DNA of 64,000 bases from Procambarus clarkii (taxonomy: Eukaryota; Arthropoda; Malacostraca; Decapoda; Cambaridae). Shown piece after piece: positions 1-11,580 of the stretch. The notes under the pieces are model-generated. The model was not told where the DNA came from. It did no database searches and worked only from the letters and a program-made list of their open reading frames with translations. Position 1 is the stretch's first letter. Every line of letters begins with the position of its first letter. The position numbers were made by a program, and so were the translations under genes. The stretch is taken from positions 31,089,495 through 31,153,494 of the forward strand of contig NC_091198.1 of the NCBI RefSeq assembly GCF_040958095.1, given 5' to 3'.

Positions 1-299
1 AAACCCCCTATTTAATTTTTTGCATCACCATTCAACTCCCTAGAAAGGACTGCTCTAATAATTCCAGGCTTTTGTTCTGCATCAGACGTTTTGTTAATTA
101 ATTTTAAAAATATTTAGATAGTATGCTAAAGGGATAACGATGTAACTGATTTTGTTTTTCGTAGATGAAAGAAGTCTCTCAACATCGCTGTCGTCGTTCA
201 CGTCGATCGAAGAATAATAAATATCTTCTACCCCAGAAAATAAAAAGAGAGGATGCCCAGAGGTATGGACAACTTGGTAACAAAAATTGAGGCCCACAT
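1..299. other. unassigned sequence
   Basis: No supported gene. A short minus-strand open frame covers 94-297, but it has no recognisable domain and no partner elsewhere in the window. Confidence 0.3.
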
Positions 300-785
300 A
301 TGAACCCCTATAGATGGATGGTTGGTTTTAATACTGAAGAAAAGAAAGGAAGGATCTTAAGGAGCAAATCATGTTTTTATATATGCACCTTATTCATCAC
401 ATTCGATCCATTTAATCCACATGAAGATGGACTATTAGACTGGGACATTAACATTGAGATAGAACGTAATTGAAATACATCCTGCCTTGAAATTCAATTT
501 GAAGGCAAGGATTCAGAATGTGATTTTGTGGATCTGAGAGGACATTTTGGACTAACTGAGCTCCAGGAGATATTTAAAAGAATAATATATATTCTCCCAG
601 AAGTCGAGCTATCCAAAATATTCAAAATAATCCCATCCTTTAAAGATGAAAAGGTTTTAAAGCATACTGAAAAGATTAAAAGTCTTTTCACAATTGAAAA
701 GTATAAGTGTAGATTTGCAAATTTTTATAGTATATTATTCCCACCTTCTATTGTTACTAAATTGGAGTATTTGCTTGGTAAATAA
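300..785 (+). pseudogene. short ORF broken by one in-frame stop, unrecognised
   Basis: From the ATG at 300 the frame stays open to the TAA at 783-785 except for one TGA at 471-473, giving about 160 codons in all. The second half is acidic and lysine-rich and ends in a hydrophobic stretch. I recognise no domain, and no paralogue is visible elsewhere in the window. The steady frame on both sides of the stop suggests a real but decayed gene; chance is possible because the sequence is AT-rich. Confidence 0.3.
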
Positions 786-799
786 CAGTGTATGTAATT

Positions 800-1195
800 T
801 GGTACTAAGTTGGACTTGTGCTGATTGATTGATGAGGTATGGGACAAGAGTTGTTTGTGATCTAATTCATATATTTTATATAGGATCTAAGTTGGATTTG
901 TGTTGATTGATTGATGAGGTATGGGACATGAGTTGTTTGTGATCTTATTTGTGCTGATTGATTGATGAGGTATGAGGCAAGAGTTGTTTGTGACCTAATT
1001 CATACATCTTATATAGGATCTAAGTTGAATTTGTGTAGGATCTAAGTTGTTGGATTTGTGCTGATTGATTGATTGATGAGGTATGGGGCAAGAGTTGTTT
1101 GTCACCTAATTCATACATCTTATAGGATCTAAGTTGGATTTGTGATGATTGATTAATGGTTGTTTATGACCTAATTCATATACATTTTATATAGA
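800..1195. repeat. imperfect tandem repeat, unit roughly 70-120 bp
   Basis: The phrase TGATTGATTGATGAGGTATG recurs about four times, followed each time by GAGTTGTTTGTGA and, in most copies, by a 'taattcatatat...taggatctaagtt' spacer. Copies differ in length because spacers are missing or duplicated, so this is an ageing minisatellite. It lies directly downstream of the broken ORF at 300-785. Confidence 0.75.
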
Positions 1196-1716
1196 ATCAT
1201 ATTAAAAATAAATTCTAACCAAGAACATTCTCGTGTCTTCTTATTTTCTTTTAATTTAATTTTTACTATGGACCAAAATCCAAAACATCTTATTTCTTAT
1301 TAAGCAGCTACTTGGTCGATACACAAAGTTTATCACTGTAAATGAGTCACAGTTTTCGATCGAAATAGTGGTGTCACTGTATAACAATTACCTTACATAC
1401 ACACCTTAACCTAACCTAAACTAATACAACTTAAGTCAATAATTTATTATGGAGCAAATATGTGTGAGCGGTGAGTGAGGTTTGGTTTGGTTGACGTTTC
1501 ATCAAAATGAATTTTATTTTAAAGTGCTAACTAAAATTGTTATTAATACTACACCCAAAATGAAATATGGATATATATAGGTATAAATAATAGTATGTGA
1601 GTTAATATTTATATTACAATTCCCCCTATTAATTTACTTGTGTTTTGACTCTGTTTTCTTTTTTGCTGGTAATTGAAGATTATTTAATATAAAGAATTGT
1701 GAAACAACTGTAATTT
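1196..1716. other. AT-rich non-coding stretch
   Basis: No gene seen. Near 1403 there is a short run containing two AACCT units, the arthropod telomere repeat, but two units are too few to call an interstitial telomere. Confidence 0.4.
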
Positions 1717-1785
1717 ATAATGCGAGTTATGGTAACGGACAAGAAAACAGGAAAATATTTATTATTTGTTTGTCGAACTTAAGCT
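1717..1785 (+). pseudogene. isolated fragment of family A
   Basis: About 70 bases from TATAATGCGAGTTATGGTAA are nearly identical to positions 2849-2917 inside gene A copy 1, and nothing of the gene lies on either side. It looks like a small templated insertion or the last island of a deleted copy. Confidence 0.65.
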
Positions 1786-2558
1786 TTGCTTATTAGACAA
1801 ATCAGGTCTCGCATAGTAGGCAGAGTACTGCGTTCTAGCTAGTATGCAAGGCCCGATTTCCCACATCGTCAGTGGGATTTTCGTTATTAAACAAACAATT
1901 TGTACCCCAATCATTGATTTAACTTAAACTATATGATTTACATTTTACATTGAAATAGTTTTACCACTACAAAAGCTCTAAAGTCCTCCATATTATTGTA
2001 AAAAAAAAGAGAGATAATGTTTACTGAAAAATGAGTAGTAGTATTAAGAAGATGAAAATATTACATAATATATAATTAATGAATAATGAATAGTTCATTC
2101 CCTTTTTTGTAAGGAGAGGGAGTATTCCAAAGTGTAATTTATTTAATGTTTGCCGTACAAATTAACTAAATGTTTAAATGGTGGTGAAAGAATATTCATT
2201 TTTCTGAAACATATTCTTCATAGACCTCTCTCATTCAAACGAAGGAAAGGGAAACTAAAGTCACTGTTTAATTTTACACAACAAAACATTTATCTTCATC
2301 ATCAGCATGTCAAAAAAATGACAACAGCAAGGTAATAGTAGTATACAAGACAAAGAACGCAATGAGTTTGTGATTTAAATTTTTACATTGAACGACAATT
2401 ACATTAATACAATGTGTACTACAATATTGACCTACCTTATGTTAAATGTGGTTAAGAACTTATTACTGTATCTTTGAAGCTATACAAAAATAATAAAAAC
2501 ATCTCGAGCATAAACATTGATATAAAAATTAAATAATAATTTATATTTATAAGAAATA
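1786..2558. other. intergenic, upstream of gene A copy 1
   Basis: AT-rich sequence with no supported gene. A weak open frame at 2150-2335 has no support. Unlike the copies near 26 and 34 kb, no TATA/first-exon module is evident here. Confidence 0.4.
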
Positions 2559-4245
2559 ATGTCCGTCTACGATGACATAACCATGGCACAACTAGCTAGA
2601 TTAAGAAGACCATGGAAAACTTTTGTATCTTCGATTAAATACGACGATGAACTAACAAGAATGATATATCTATATTATGCCGATAGACTCGATATTACTC
2701 TGGAATTACATTGCAATGTACCACCACCGATGGTACATCGTGTGCATAAAACATACAGTGTATCAATAACGCCAGTAACTCTTTATTCGATAAAATTTTG
2801 GATGGGAACGAATAAAAAAGGGTATCCCGTGGCATCACAATTGCAATTTATAATGCGAGTTATGGTAACTGACAGGAAAACGAGAAAATATTATTATTTG
2901 TTTGTAGAACTTATCGCTAACCGCGACGAACGGCGTACAATGTTCTGTAAATTCAATTTAAATAAATCTTCTTTGTTTGGCCAAAATGAAAGACTCGAAT
3001 GCCAAACCCATGTAAATGGATATCGATCCTATGCTAAAGATCCGCTTGTATTTCTGACGATGATACAAGCGTCTAACGAAGAAAGAGGAGCTCTGAAAGA
3101 GATGATGAGAGCCGAGGGAATAAGAATCCCTTTATCATCATCATCATCATCATCATCATATTCATATAATAAAGTTTGTCAAACTGCAAAAGAGAAGCTT
3201 TTGAGATTGAAACGATATTTCAATCGACATTATTACTTTAGGTATATGATGTTCGACAATATACAGTGGGAATTAACCAGAGATGCTATTGCTTTCGAAG
3301 CATGGTTATATGGCCAAGAATGGTCTGAATACGCTCATGAAAAGAGAATTCAACACGAAAAATATTGCTTGTTCAACGACAGAGAGTTTCAACTAACAAA
3401 GTTGCACATGAAACCCAGTTTTAAGTTTTTTTTTTAGAAGGTTCGTGCATATGTATGACTGTGGGAAAATTGGTTACACCATACTTTGGAATAAGGACAC
3501 TACTACCACATATCGGGTATTTAGCGATTTTGAGGAAGAATACTCTGAAATTTTTTGTGGTACTGATCATTTGTTAAATCACATCGACAGAGTGTATCAT
3601 GTGAATCAATTTGGTAACTGGTGGCATGATGATGGTGAAGGAAGAAACATGGAACCATGCGTGAATTCATATGGTGAACTAATTGCACGCATGGCTGTGA
3701 AAAATTATGGAGAAATTTATTTCGAAATGATCATAGTAACTTATAGCACCCCATTCGACGTACTATCTGAATGTATTCTTTTTCTAACCCGAGATCTCAA
3801 ACTCTTTGTGGATATTATTCAAACGGGGAACAAGGATGAAATTTATAGTTTTATCGTTCGAGACGAGGGTTTATCAACATCTCCGCACAAATATGACAAT
3901 CGTTTACGAGCTATATGTACTCGGGCAGTTACAAGTCATTTTTTGGATGTTAGAACAACAGAATGGGGTTGGACAGCGGCCACTCTGTGCGAAGAAATGG
4001 TTTCCACCCTCCAGATCCCGGATTCCTTTAAATATCAATTTATCGATGATGAACTTAAATGGAGTCTAATGGTTAGTTCCTGGAAGAGAGCCGTGGAAGA
4101 TTTGACATTAGATGATAATATAGCTGAACGGAGCAAGGCTGCATTTATGGCTAAATCACAAAAACTGGATAAATTGATAGATGAAAAAATAGCCGTCACA
4201 CTGGAGTACTTGAGCCAGCAGGGATGTCTTGATGAGTTGGATATA

Positions 4246-4248
<3 letters not shown>
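2559..4248 (+). pseudogene. gene A, copy 1 (unknown multigene family), one frameshift
   Basis: Two open frames, 292 and 267 codons, sit end to end and match successive parts of the other A copies. They are separated by a T10 homopolymer at 3426-3435; loss of one T would make one frame of about 560 codons. Family landmarks appear in order: a KxWMGxN-type motif with 'SQLQF', a YRSYAKDP motif with 'MIQAS', a short Ser run coded by TCA repeats (3131-3160), 'YFRYMMF', an IDRVYHV motif, 'ELIAR', and a C-terminal WKRAVEDL motif. No signal peptide, membrane segment or known domain is recognised. The T-run shift could be a real lesion or an assembly error. Confidence 0.65.
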
Positions 4249-4276
<28 letters not shown>

Positions 4277-5021
4277 TTTTATTTAGGTAAGGTACATACA
4301 TAAAGAGATTTTACAAAGTTTGTTGGCTTTATAGATAGAGCTATTACATACAATGCCTAAAGCCACTATTATGCAAAGCGTTTCGGGCAGGAAAAAACAC
4401 TAATGACTAAAGCTTAAAACTAATGGGTAAAAAGAATAAAATGTGTTGAGTACAAATAAAAATAGAGGTAAAAGAGGGGGGAACATTGTTGAAAAAGCAG
4501 CACAAATACAATTACAAATTATTACAGAAAATTACATTCAAACAGCGTTGATTTGGAAAACAAAAAAAAACAAAAAAAACATACATGGGTTGACAACAGA
4601 GGGGTAAGGTAGGTTACAGGGAATTTATTAGGTATAGCTTCGTTTTTAACTTAAACTGGTTGAGAGAGGTACAGTCTTTAACATGGTTGGGAAGGTCATT
4701 CCACATTCTGGGCCCCTTGATTTGTAGAGCATTTCTGGTTTGATTAAGTCGTACTCTAGGAATATCAAAACTGTATTTATTTCTGGTGTGGTGCTCATGG
4801 GTTCTGTTACAACCTTCTATGAAGCTTTTGAGATCAGGATTGGCATTATAGTTTAGCGTTTTATATATGTATAATACACATGAGAGAATGTGCAGTGACT
4901 TAATGTCTAACATATTCAGAGATTTGAGTAGGGGTACCGAGTGATGTCTGGGGTCAGAATTGGATATTGTCCTAATAGCAGCTTTGTCTATAATGCACTT
5001 CAACTGCTGAAAAAAAAACAA
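4249..5021 (-). mobile_element. 5'-truncated LINE, 3' end of reverse-transcriptase ORF
   Basis: The minus-strand frame 5021-4614 (135 codons) matches the C-terminal tail typical of CR1/Jockey-like ORF2 proteins in arthropods, with conserved landmarks 'RNKYSF', 'RVRLNQT', 'GPRMWNDLP' and a closing 'KLKTKLYL'. The 3' untranslated part runs down to an (ATT)n tail at 4249-4276, the usual end for such elements. The RT core is missing. The element begins immediately after the stop codon of gene A copy 1, so its insertion may have trimmed that gene's 3' flank. Confidence 0.75.
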
Positions 5022-5152
5022 TATTATTTATACTTAATACTTAGTACTGGGAATCACTTAACATAACATTACTAATGAACAATGGAACTTGTAGCACCAA
5101 ACACCACAAAAAGGAATTGAGTGAGGATATTCTTGTATTCTTTCCACAGTGC

Positions 5153-5183
<31 letters not shown>

Positions 5184-5359
5184 TACACATTTACAGAAAG
5201 TTAATTTGTTTTAAATTCTTGATACCTTATTGCTACATGTTCTGCATTACATGTTAATTCTTTTGTGTATATTTTCTACATTTTATCCATTATTAAGTAT
5301 CATATTGTACTACATGTTGAGTGTTGTATACTTGTGTAATTATTTTCATGAAATTTACA
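5022..5359. other. intergenic, AT-rich with (TTA)n
   Basis: No gene supported. A TTA microsatellite occupies about 5155-5182. Confidence 0.4.
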
Positions 5360-5641
5360 TCTCTCAGTTTTATGATAAAATTTACTATGCTTTACCTGAT
5401 CCAATTAATTTACATAACTCCAGTTTCAAGTCATGTGCATACCAGATTGCATATTTAATTTACAATTTTGCTGATTCATATATTTTGTGTGTGTGTGACA
5501 TTTCTCAGTTTTATGATAAAATTTACTATGCTTTACCTGATCCAATTAATTTACATAACTCCAGTTTCAAGTCATGTGCATACCAGATTGCATATTTAAT
5601 TTATAATTTTGCTGATTCATATATTTTGTGTGTGTGTGTGT
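5360..5641. repeat. direct tandem duplication, period ~141 bp
   Basis: 5360-5500 and 5501-5641 are nearly identical, differing at a few positions, and each unit ends in a (TG)n run. It lies just upstream of the change to GC-richer LINE sequence and could be either flanking DNA or part of that element's 5' end. Confidence 0.85.
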
Positions 5642-6089
5642 GAGGGGTGGAGGCCAGCACAACGCTTGCTGCCAGGTACACACCACAGCGTTGCCAAGTG
5701 TATCTGCAGCTTATTCACACCTCTCTACCTGATATTAATACTACGGTATGGTTAGTGTTATATATAATTTTTCAGTGGTTAGTTTTATTACACTATATAC
5801 AGAAGGTGTTTGTGCACATTAAGGAGCTACACATGTGACAAAATTATACATTTGGCAAGAATCTTAGCTCGGACTGAGTGACCTTGAAAACAAGCGCGCC
5901 TATGTGGAGCAGAGAGGCCTAACTCCTCGTGCCCCGCCTCTTAGCAGTGCTTCTGCATGCATAAACAGTGTGTGAATCTTTCCTTCTGATTGTGCGATAT
6001 GATTGGAGTCCCTTTGCTGTGTGGTTGATGTGTAACTCTGTGGTTCGTGCTGTGTGCAGCTGTGAACCTGCCCAGGCGACACTCGAGGC

Positions 6090-7295
6090 ATGGCGACTGC
6101 TGCCTCTAAGGCAGGTGCTGCCTCAGTGGCCTCACACCAGAGTGCTAGTACATCAAGTGGTCTACACGAGGAAGATACAAACATGGTATCTTTCACAGTG
6201 GACTCAAATGCTGGACAGGAGGAGCCTGATAGTGACGAAACTCCTTGGACAACTGTATTGTCCCGGAGGAAGACACAAGGAGTCAAAAATATCATAAATC
6301 GTAACCATGAGAAGAAAAGAACCAACCTGCAGTTTCCCTCGGGCACGGGAACTGCAGCAAAATATGCATGGTTGGCTGAGGCAGCCAAAAAACACCCTGG
6401 TGGTGGGTATTGGTTGGCGAATAGACATGCAAACCATGTTCGTATGAACAGTACTGATGAGATGGTGCAATATTTCTGTACTCAAGAGCTTGCTGGTATA
6501 ATAATGAGGAAACCACCACCGCCTGCTCATACCCACAGGACACCTGTCATCATTTTTGGTCTGGACCTCTACCAGGATCACACACTGGTAGAGCAGCATG
6601 AATATATTTTCAATGCGAAAAGAACTAAGGGCAGAGAGACTATTCTCGCCAACTGGACCAGCGAAGAGACTCCGCCGGAAAGATTTACTGTTCCAAGTGC
6701 TTATCGGCAACTAACAATGAAGATTTACACCCCTCCCAGGCGCAGGTGTTACAAGTGCCAACGGTGGAATCATGTTGCAAGGAACTGTTGGAATGATGAG
6801 CGGTGTGGCCACTGTGCCGGAAAGCATGCAACGTCTGTGTGTGATGCTAAAAAGGGTGGTGCACTAAAACTGAGGTGTGCAAACTGTCACATGGAGGGAG
6901 TTCCCGCCTGGCATGGGGACTGTACCTCACTCCCGCCGAGACGGGCTGCCAGGGGTACAACAGCTGGGGGCGCCAGTAACCACCCTGGCTCATCTGCTGT
7001 GCCCCCACCGGTCACTCCGTCACACTCCCCTTCCTTACCCAACTACTCCAACGCCACGGCTAGTAGCTCGAGTGACACAGTTGTAGGCCCTACCAATTCA
7101 TGTTGGTCGGGGGGCCTGGATCAGGCAGAGAAAATTAGTGAGCTTATGCATACAGTAGAAAAACAAAACAAAATTGTGGAAAACCTGACCAAGCAGATAA
7201 CCGAACAAAATAAGGAATTCATGCACCAAAAGACGATGATAACCACTCTTCAGGAAACTGTGAGAGTATTAATAACTGAAGGCAGGCCACACTAA
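6090..7295 (+). CDS. LINE ORF1, gag-like nucleic-acid-binding protein
   Basis: This 401-codon frame starts at the ATG at 6090 (GGC ATGGCG context). Three zinc knuckles lie at about residues 221-280, beginning CYKCQRWNHVARNC, and a predicted coiled coil spans about 350-396. Such ORF1 proteins coat the element RNA. The frame ends at a TAA (7293-7295), but the same frame reopens at once and runs to 7883, so this is probably only the N-terminal two thirds of the original ORF1. Confidence 0.75.
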   Translation: MATAASKAGAASVASHQSASTSSGLHEEDTNMVSFTVDSNAGQEEPDSDETPWTTVLSRRKTQGVKNIINRNHEKKRTNLQFPSGTGTAAKYAWLAEAAKKHPGGGYWLANRHANHVRMNSTDEMVQYFCTQELAGIIMRKPPPPAHTHRTPVIIFGLDLYQDHTLVEQHEYIFNAKRTKGRETILANWTSEETPPERFTVPSAYRQLTMKIYTPPRRRCYKCQRWNHVARNCWNDERCGHCAGKHATSVCDAKKGGALKLRCANCHMEGVPAWHGDCTSLPPRRAARGTTAGGASNHPGSSAVPPPVTPSHSPSLPNYSNATASSSSDTVVGPTNSCWSGGLDQAEKISELMHTVEKQNKIVENLTKQITEQNKEFMHQKTMITTLQETVRVLITEGRPH

Positions 7296-7319
7296 CCTGG
7301 GGTACCACCATGTGCTCCC

Positions 7320-7883
7320 ATGCGGCCAGTACCCCAGGGTAGACCCCAGCAGGGGGTGTCCCAGCCCTCACACCAGCTGGGCTCTCCCACCACGGCTCCC
7401 CACACCCCAGCCTCATCAACACAGTGCGCTATGAACAGAGGTAAACTATTCCACGTAGAAACGCATAGTGCTGTCGATGAGTATTATGGGTCAACTGATC
7501 CTGATGATGAACGTAGTGACACTGAGGGTGAGAACTTTAATGGTGATGACGATCAAGATGTTGATACCGGGTCTAATAAACTCTGTTTGAAGGAAAATAG
7601 TAGTGGAAATGTTGAAAGTGATTGTGGTAAAGAACAAAATGAAACCAGTGACGATTGTAGTGATAGTGACGAAGTTCAACTGGACGTGGATGCCCGCCTC
7701 GGGCCGCGCACGCCACATCCCAGATGGTTCCGCCGTGACACATTTAAAGAAATGGTGACAGGTGATGTGCTGACTGAAGAGGAAAAAGAAGCTGTAATAA
7801 AGCACTACAACCGGTATGTAGACATACTTGCTTTTATGAAACTGCAGACTGATAAAGTACAAAAGAACAATGGCGGCCTCTGA
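7320..7883 (+). CDS. LINE ORF1, downstream segment in the same frame
   Basis: 187 codons in the same frame as ORF1 follow the TAA at 7293. The segment is Pro/Gln-rich at its start and then strongly acidic (Asp/Glu/Ser), ending with a charged stretch. It overlaps the ORF2 start by 14 bases (ATG 7870, stop 7881-7883), a compact junction suited to reinitiation or coupling. I interpret it as the C-terminal part of ORF1 split by one nonsense change; a separate small ORF is the alternative. Confidence 0.55.
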   Translation: MRPVPQGRPQQGVSQPSHQLGSPTTAPHTPASSTQCAMNRGKLFHVETHSAVDEYYGSTDPDDERSDTEGENFNGDDDQDVDTGSNKLCLKENSSGNVESDCGKEQNETSDDCSDSDEVQLDVDARLGPRTPHPRWFRRDTFKEMVTGDVLTEEEKEAVIKHYNRYVDILAFMKLQTDKVQKNNGGL

Positions 7884-10800
7884 ATCTCATAAGAACAAGT
7901 ACAGTGTCATCAAGATACTCAGTTGGAATATTGCTTCTCTTAGAAAACGGTATTCAGATCTCCATCATAAGGTTATGACTGAAGACATAGATATTGTCTG
8001 CCTCCAGGAAACCCTAACTCCCGCAGGTAAAACCCCGCAGAATTTGCCTAGTTATCAGTGTTATAATCCCAGATCAAAAAATACGTGTCTTATGTATGTT
8101 AAAAAATCCCTGCCGCATGAGCCACTCCCCGCCCAACAACGAGAGGGGTTTCAATATCATGGTATCCGGGTACACGTTGGTAACTCTACACTTAATGTTT
8201 TGAATGCCTATGCACCTACTGGCCTCTTCCAGTATACTGACCTACCTAGTTTTGCACATACTGATTCTACAATATTAATTGGGGATTTAAATGCTAAACA
8301 CAAACAATTAGGGGATCAACTTACAAACACCAACGGGAGAAGATTGTTGGCACTTCTCGATGCATATGATGATGTTCAAATTATCAGTAAGAATCAACCA
8401 ACGCAAATATATGGAGGAGTCCTAGATAGGTGCATTGGCTTTAACCTGTCATACACAACTCATGAGACTGATATTATGGATGACTTAATGTCTGACCATT
8501 TAGCCATAACAGCTAACATACACGTGGCTAATGTTGACCTACCTGGCACTAAGCTGAGTAGACGCAGGCTAACAGTAAGGAAAGAGCAAGAAAAATTCTT
8601 TATAGACAGCATAGAACATTGGTATAACAATTATGAGCCTGAGAATGTACAACAGTTTTATGATGACCTCATAAATAATACCTATGAGGCCATCAAAAAT
8701 AGTGAGTTACGCCAAACAAAAAGAAGTACTGGTAAACAGGTCAGACACAACCAGTACTATGATGATGCTAAACTGAAAGAGCTTAAATCAATTGCTAGAC
8801 AGACAGGTAAAGCATATAAGAACCTTAGAACTCCTCAAATGTTAAAACTGTTTCAGGCCGCGCTTGCAGCGGCAAGGGAGAGAATGACTGAACTGAGACA
8901 AAATAAATGGGAGGGTTTTGTTAGTGGACTTAACCTGCATACTCCCCTGGGCAAAGCCTGGAAAGGCATAAACAAAATTATTGGTAAAATTAGTAAACAA
9001 GTTTCACACCCAAATCCGCTACAGAAAGCCAATCAGTTAATTGCAAAATGGGCTCAGGTTTCCAGCCTTGGAATGTTACCAGCTAGCACTAGGGAGAAAT
9101 TGCGGGAGAGGTCCACAGACAGAAATGCTCTCATAAATTTCATGTTGAGCAAGCAACATGATGAATGTGATGTTCCATATACAGATTATGAATTGGATGC
9201 AGCCCTCTCCAGGGGCAGGAGCACTGCTCCTGGTGAGGACGGTATCACCTATGATATTCTAACAATCCTACATCGTGTACCGGGTAACCCATTATTAGAA
9301 TTGTTTAATGCCAGCTATGTCACTGGGCAGTTGCCTGTATCATGGACCACCAGTCTTACGGTACCTGTACCAAAGCCTGGACAACCTGATGCTTTCCGTC
9401 CCATCTCACTGACCAGTTGCATGTGCAAAACCTTTGAGAGAATGGTGCTTAATAGGTTATTGTATAGAGTTAAAGAGCACATGTCACCTGATATCAATGG
9501 TTTCACACATGGTAAAAGTGTACACAACTGTGTCACAACCTTTCTTACTGTTCATGGAGATAAAAGGCACAAGTACACAACATTTCTTGATTTAAAAAAT
9601 GCCTTTGATATTGCTAATAGGGAAGTGATTATGTATGAATTAGCGAGAATGGATATAGGGGGACATTTATTACAATGGATACGAGGCTATCTTACCAACC
9701 GGAAGTCCTCTGCACTGTTCCAAGGCTACAAGAGTGAAACTAAAGTAATGCAACTAGGCACCCCACAAGGAGGAGTACTTAGTCCTACCTTGTTTAATGT
9801 TCTAATTAATGCTTTACTAAAATCAATCCCAACTAGTCCGGCAAACATCACTATCAGCTATGCAGATGACATCCTTGTGCATACTAAAACCCACCGCGAA
9901 ATGCAAACAGTCTTAAATTGTATACATATAGCTTGTGAGAGCCTTGGTCTTGTAATCAACGCTGCTAAAACTAAGGTATTTAACAGACAAATTGGCAACC
10001 GCAAAAGTGGACCACGAAAACTTAAGATAGACAACATACCAATAGACTATGTCTCTTCTTTCAAATACCTTGGAATCTCTGTCCCTTGTACCTCAACTGC
10101 AGTCAATAAGTTACATCAACAATGTAGAGACAGACTCAAGGCTCTCAGAACTGTAGTGGGGTACAGCCCGAAATATGGTGTTAATATTAGAATAGCAAGA
10201 ATGATGTATTTAGCGTATATAAGGTCTCTGATAGACTATCATGCACCAGCTTTGGTCCTGCAGAATGGCAAAAGTATTGATAGACTGGAAAAAATGCAAA
10301 ATGAAGCACTCAGAATTATACTTGGCTGTCCTATAACTACCAAAGTTCTCAACATGCGGAAAGAATTAAATATACTTAGCATTCGAGATAGAATATTTGA
10401 AATTAATCTTATGATGGGACTAAAGCTGCTGCGTGATAACAAAAACAACATTGTGTCAGTTGCACTGTTAGAACACATACGAAATGGAACTAGGGAGTCT
10501 AAATGGATTCAAAGAACTGCCACTCATATTAAAATGATGGGACTGCACGATGTATATACAGATGAAAGAGTACAGCACTTCCTTCCACCCTGGCAGATAG
10601 TACCTTTTGACATCCTGACCCCTGCATACCCCACCAAGAAACTAATCACAAGCAACCCTCATGCTCAGCTTGCTGCTAAATTAAGCACCATAGAGCACAT
10701 TCACAATATACAAGCTGAAAACAACATTGCACAGATCATATACACTGACGGATCACTCAATACAGCTACAGGGAGGGCAGGAAGTGCTGTTATTGCTCAT

Positions 10801-11580
10801 CAGCCCGATGGCAGCACAATTCAAAGAAATATCCGAATTAGTAACTGGGCGTCCACAATGCAGGCCGAGTTGGTAGCGATACTGGTAGCACTCGAAATTA
10901 TTGACAACACTGAAGTAGACAGCTTAATTATTTCTGACTCCCTATCCTCACTACGAGCAATAAACAGTTTGCAATCAAGTAATAACGTGCTTGTCGTGGA
11001 AGCTAGACGTAGATATGTAAGAATACTTAGCAAGAGGGTAAATATAAAAATGTTGTGGATTCCTTCTCACATTGGCCTGCAGGAACATGACAAAGTTGAC
11101 GCCCTTGCTAAGGCTGCAGTAAATAAAGACAGTATTGAATGGAATCTTGAGTTATCAAATAGGTCCCTTAAAAGTGTCATTAGACGAGAACTCCTAGATG
11201 GATTTGAAGAAAGTAGAACAGTGCAAACTGGAACTAGTAGGTCCATTGTTCATCACAATGAAATGTGTGAAGTAAAACATGTGTATGGGGCAAGTAACAA
11301 AGTCAGTAGACTAACAGATGTTGTCACAGCTCGTATAAGACTTGGCTACAAGTATCTCTGGCAGTTCGGCTTGTATAGGGATCTAGATGAAGTAAAGTGT
11401 AAAGTGTGTGGACATAGGCAGGGACACACACTCGAACACTATATCTTGGATTGTTGTAAAATTGAGCCTTTTAGAGATAAGTCTAGGCTCACTCTGTATG
11501 ATATGGCAACCTATCTTATTACCAGGGATAAATTACCTGAAATCCTTGCACTGTACCCACATTTTGCTTCCAGTAGATGA
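7870..11580 (+). CDS. LINE ORF2: APE endonuclease, reverse transcriptase, RNase H
   Basis: The 1236-codon frame is uninterrupted. An AP-like endonuclease occupies the first ~220 residues (SWNIASLR, CLQETLTP, GDLNAKH, SDHLAI). The reverse transcriptase follows, with 'FRPISLTSCMCKTFERM', 'TPQGGVLSP' and the catalytic YADD at about residue 663. RNase H begins near residue 955 (YTDGSLN; later SDSLSSL and HIGLQEHD). A C-terminal CCHC-like motif (CKVCGHRQGH...C) ends the protein. An intact ORF2 suggests a fairly young copy, although ORF1 carries a stop. Confidence 0.9.
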   Translation: MAASESHKNKYSVIKILSWNIASLRKRYSDLHHKVMTEDIDIVCLQETLTPAGKTPQNLPSYQCYNPRSKNTCLMYVKKSLPHEPLPAQQREGFQYHGIRVHVGNSTLNVLNAYAPTGLFQYTDLPSFAHTDSTILIGDLNAKHKQLGDQLTNTNGRRLLALLDAYDDVQIISKNQPTQIYGGVLDRCIGFNLSYTTHETDIMDDLMSDHLAITANIHVANVDLPGTKLSRRRLTVRKEQEKFFIDSIEHWYNNYEPENVQQFYDDLINNTYEAIKNSELRQTKRSTGKQVRHNQYYDDAKLKELKSIARQTGKAYKNLRTPQMLKLFQAALAAARERMTELRQNKWEGFVSGLNLHTPLGKAWKGINKIIGKISKQVSHPNPLQKANQLIAKWAQVSSLGMLPASTREKLRERSTDRNALINFMLSKQHDECDVPYTDYELDAALSRGRSTAPGEDGITYDILTILHRVPGNPLLELFNASYVTGQLPVSWTTSLTVPVPKPGQPDAFRPISLTSCMCKTFERMVLNRLLYRVKEHMSPDINGFTHGKSVHNCVTTFLTVHGDKRHKYTTFLDLKNAFDIANREVIMYELARMDIGGHLLQWIRGYLTNRKSSALFQGYKSETKVMQLGTPQGGVLSPTLFNVLINALLKSIPTSPANITISYADDILVHTKTHREMQTVLNCIHIACESLGLVINAAKTKVFNRQIGNRKSGPRKLKIDNIPIDYVSSFKYLGISVPCTSTAVNKLHQQCRDRLKALRTVVGYSPKYGVNIRIARMMYLAYIRSLIDYHAPALVLQNGKSIDRLEKMQNEALRIILGCPITTKVLNMRKELNILSIRDRIFEINLMMGLKLLRDNKNNIVSVALLEHIRNGTRESKWIQRTATHIKMMGLHDVYTDERVQHFLPPWQIVPFDILTPAYPTKKLITSNPHAQLAAKLSTIEHIHNIQAENNIAQIIYTDGSLNTATGRAGSAVIAHQPDGSTIQRNIRISNWASTMQAELVAILVALEIIDNTEVDSLIISDSLSSLRAINSLQSSNNVLVVEARRRYVRILSKRVNIKMLWIPSHIGLQEHDKVDALAKAAVNKDSIEWNLELSNRSLKSVIRRELLDGFEESRTVQTGTSRSIVHHNEMCEVKHVYGASNKVSRLTDVVTARIRLGYKYLWQFGLYRDLDEVKCKVCGHRQGHTLEHYILDCCKIEPFRDKSRLTLYDMATYLITRDKLPEILALYPHFASSR

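Noticed and set aside
1390..1440. Possible interstitial telomere (AACCT units)
   Set aside because: Only two perfect units, not an array.
1800..1880. Possible tRNA-derived SINE
   Set aside because: Only a weak A-box- and B-box-like pair; no cloverleaf could be drawn and no target duplication was seen.
5900..6710. Minus-strand ORFs over LINE ORF1
   Set aside because: They lie opposite the gag-like frame, which has zinc knuckles.
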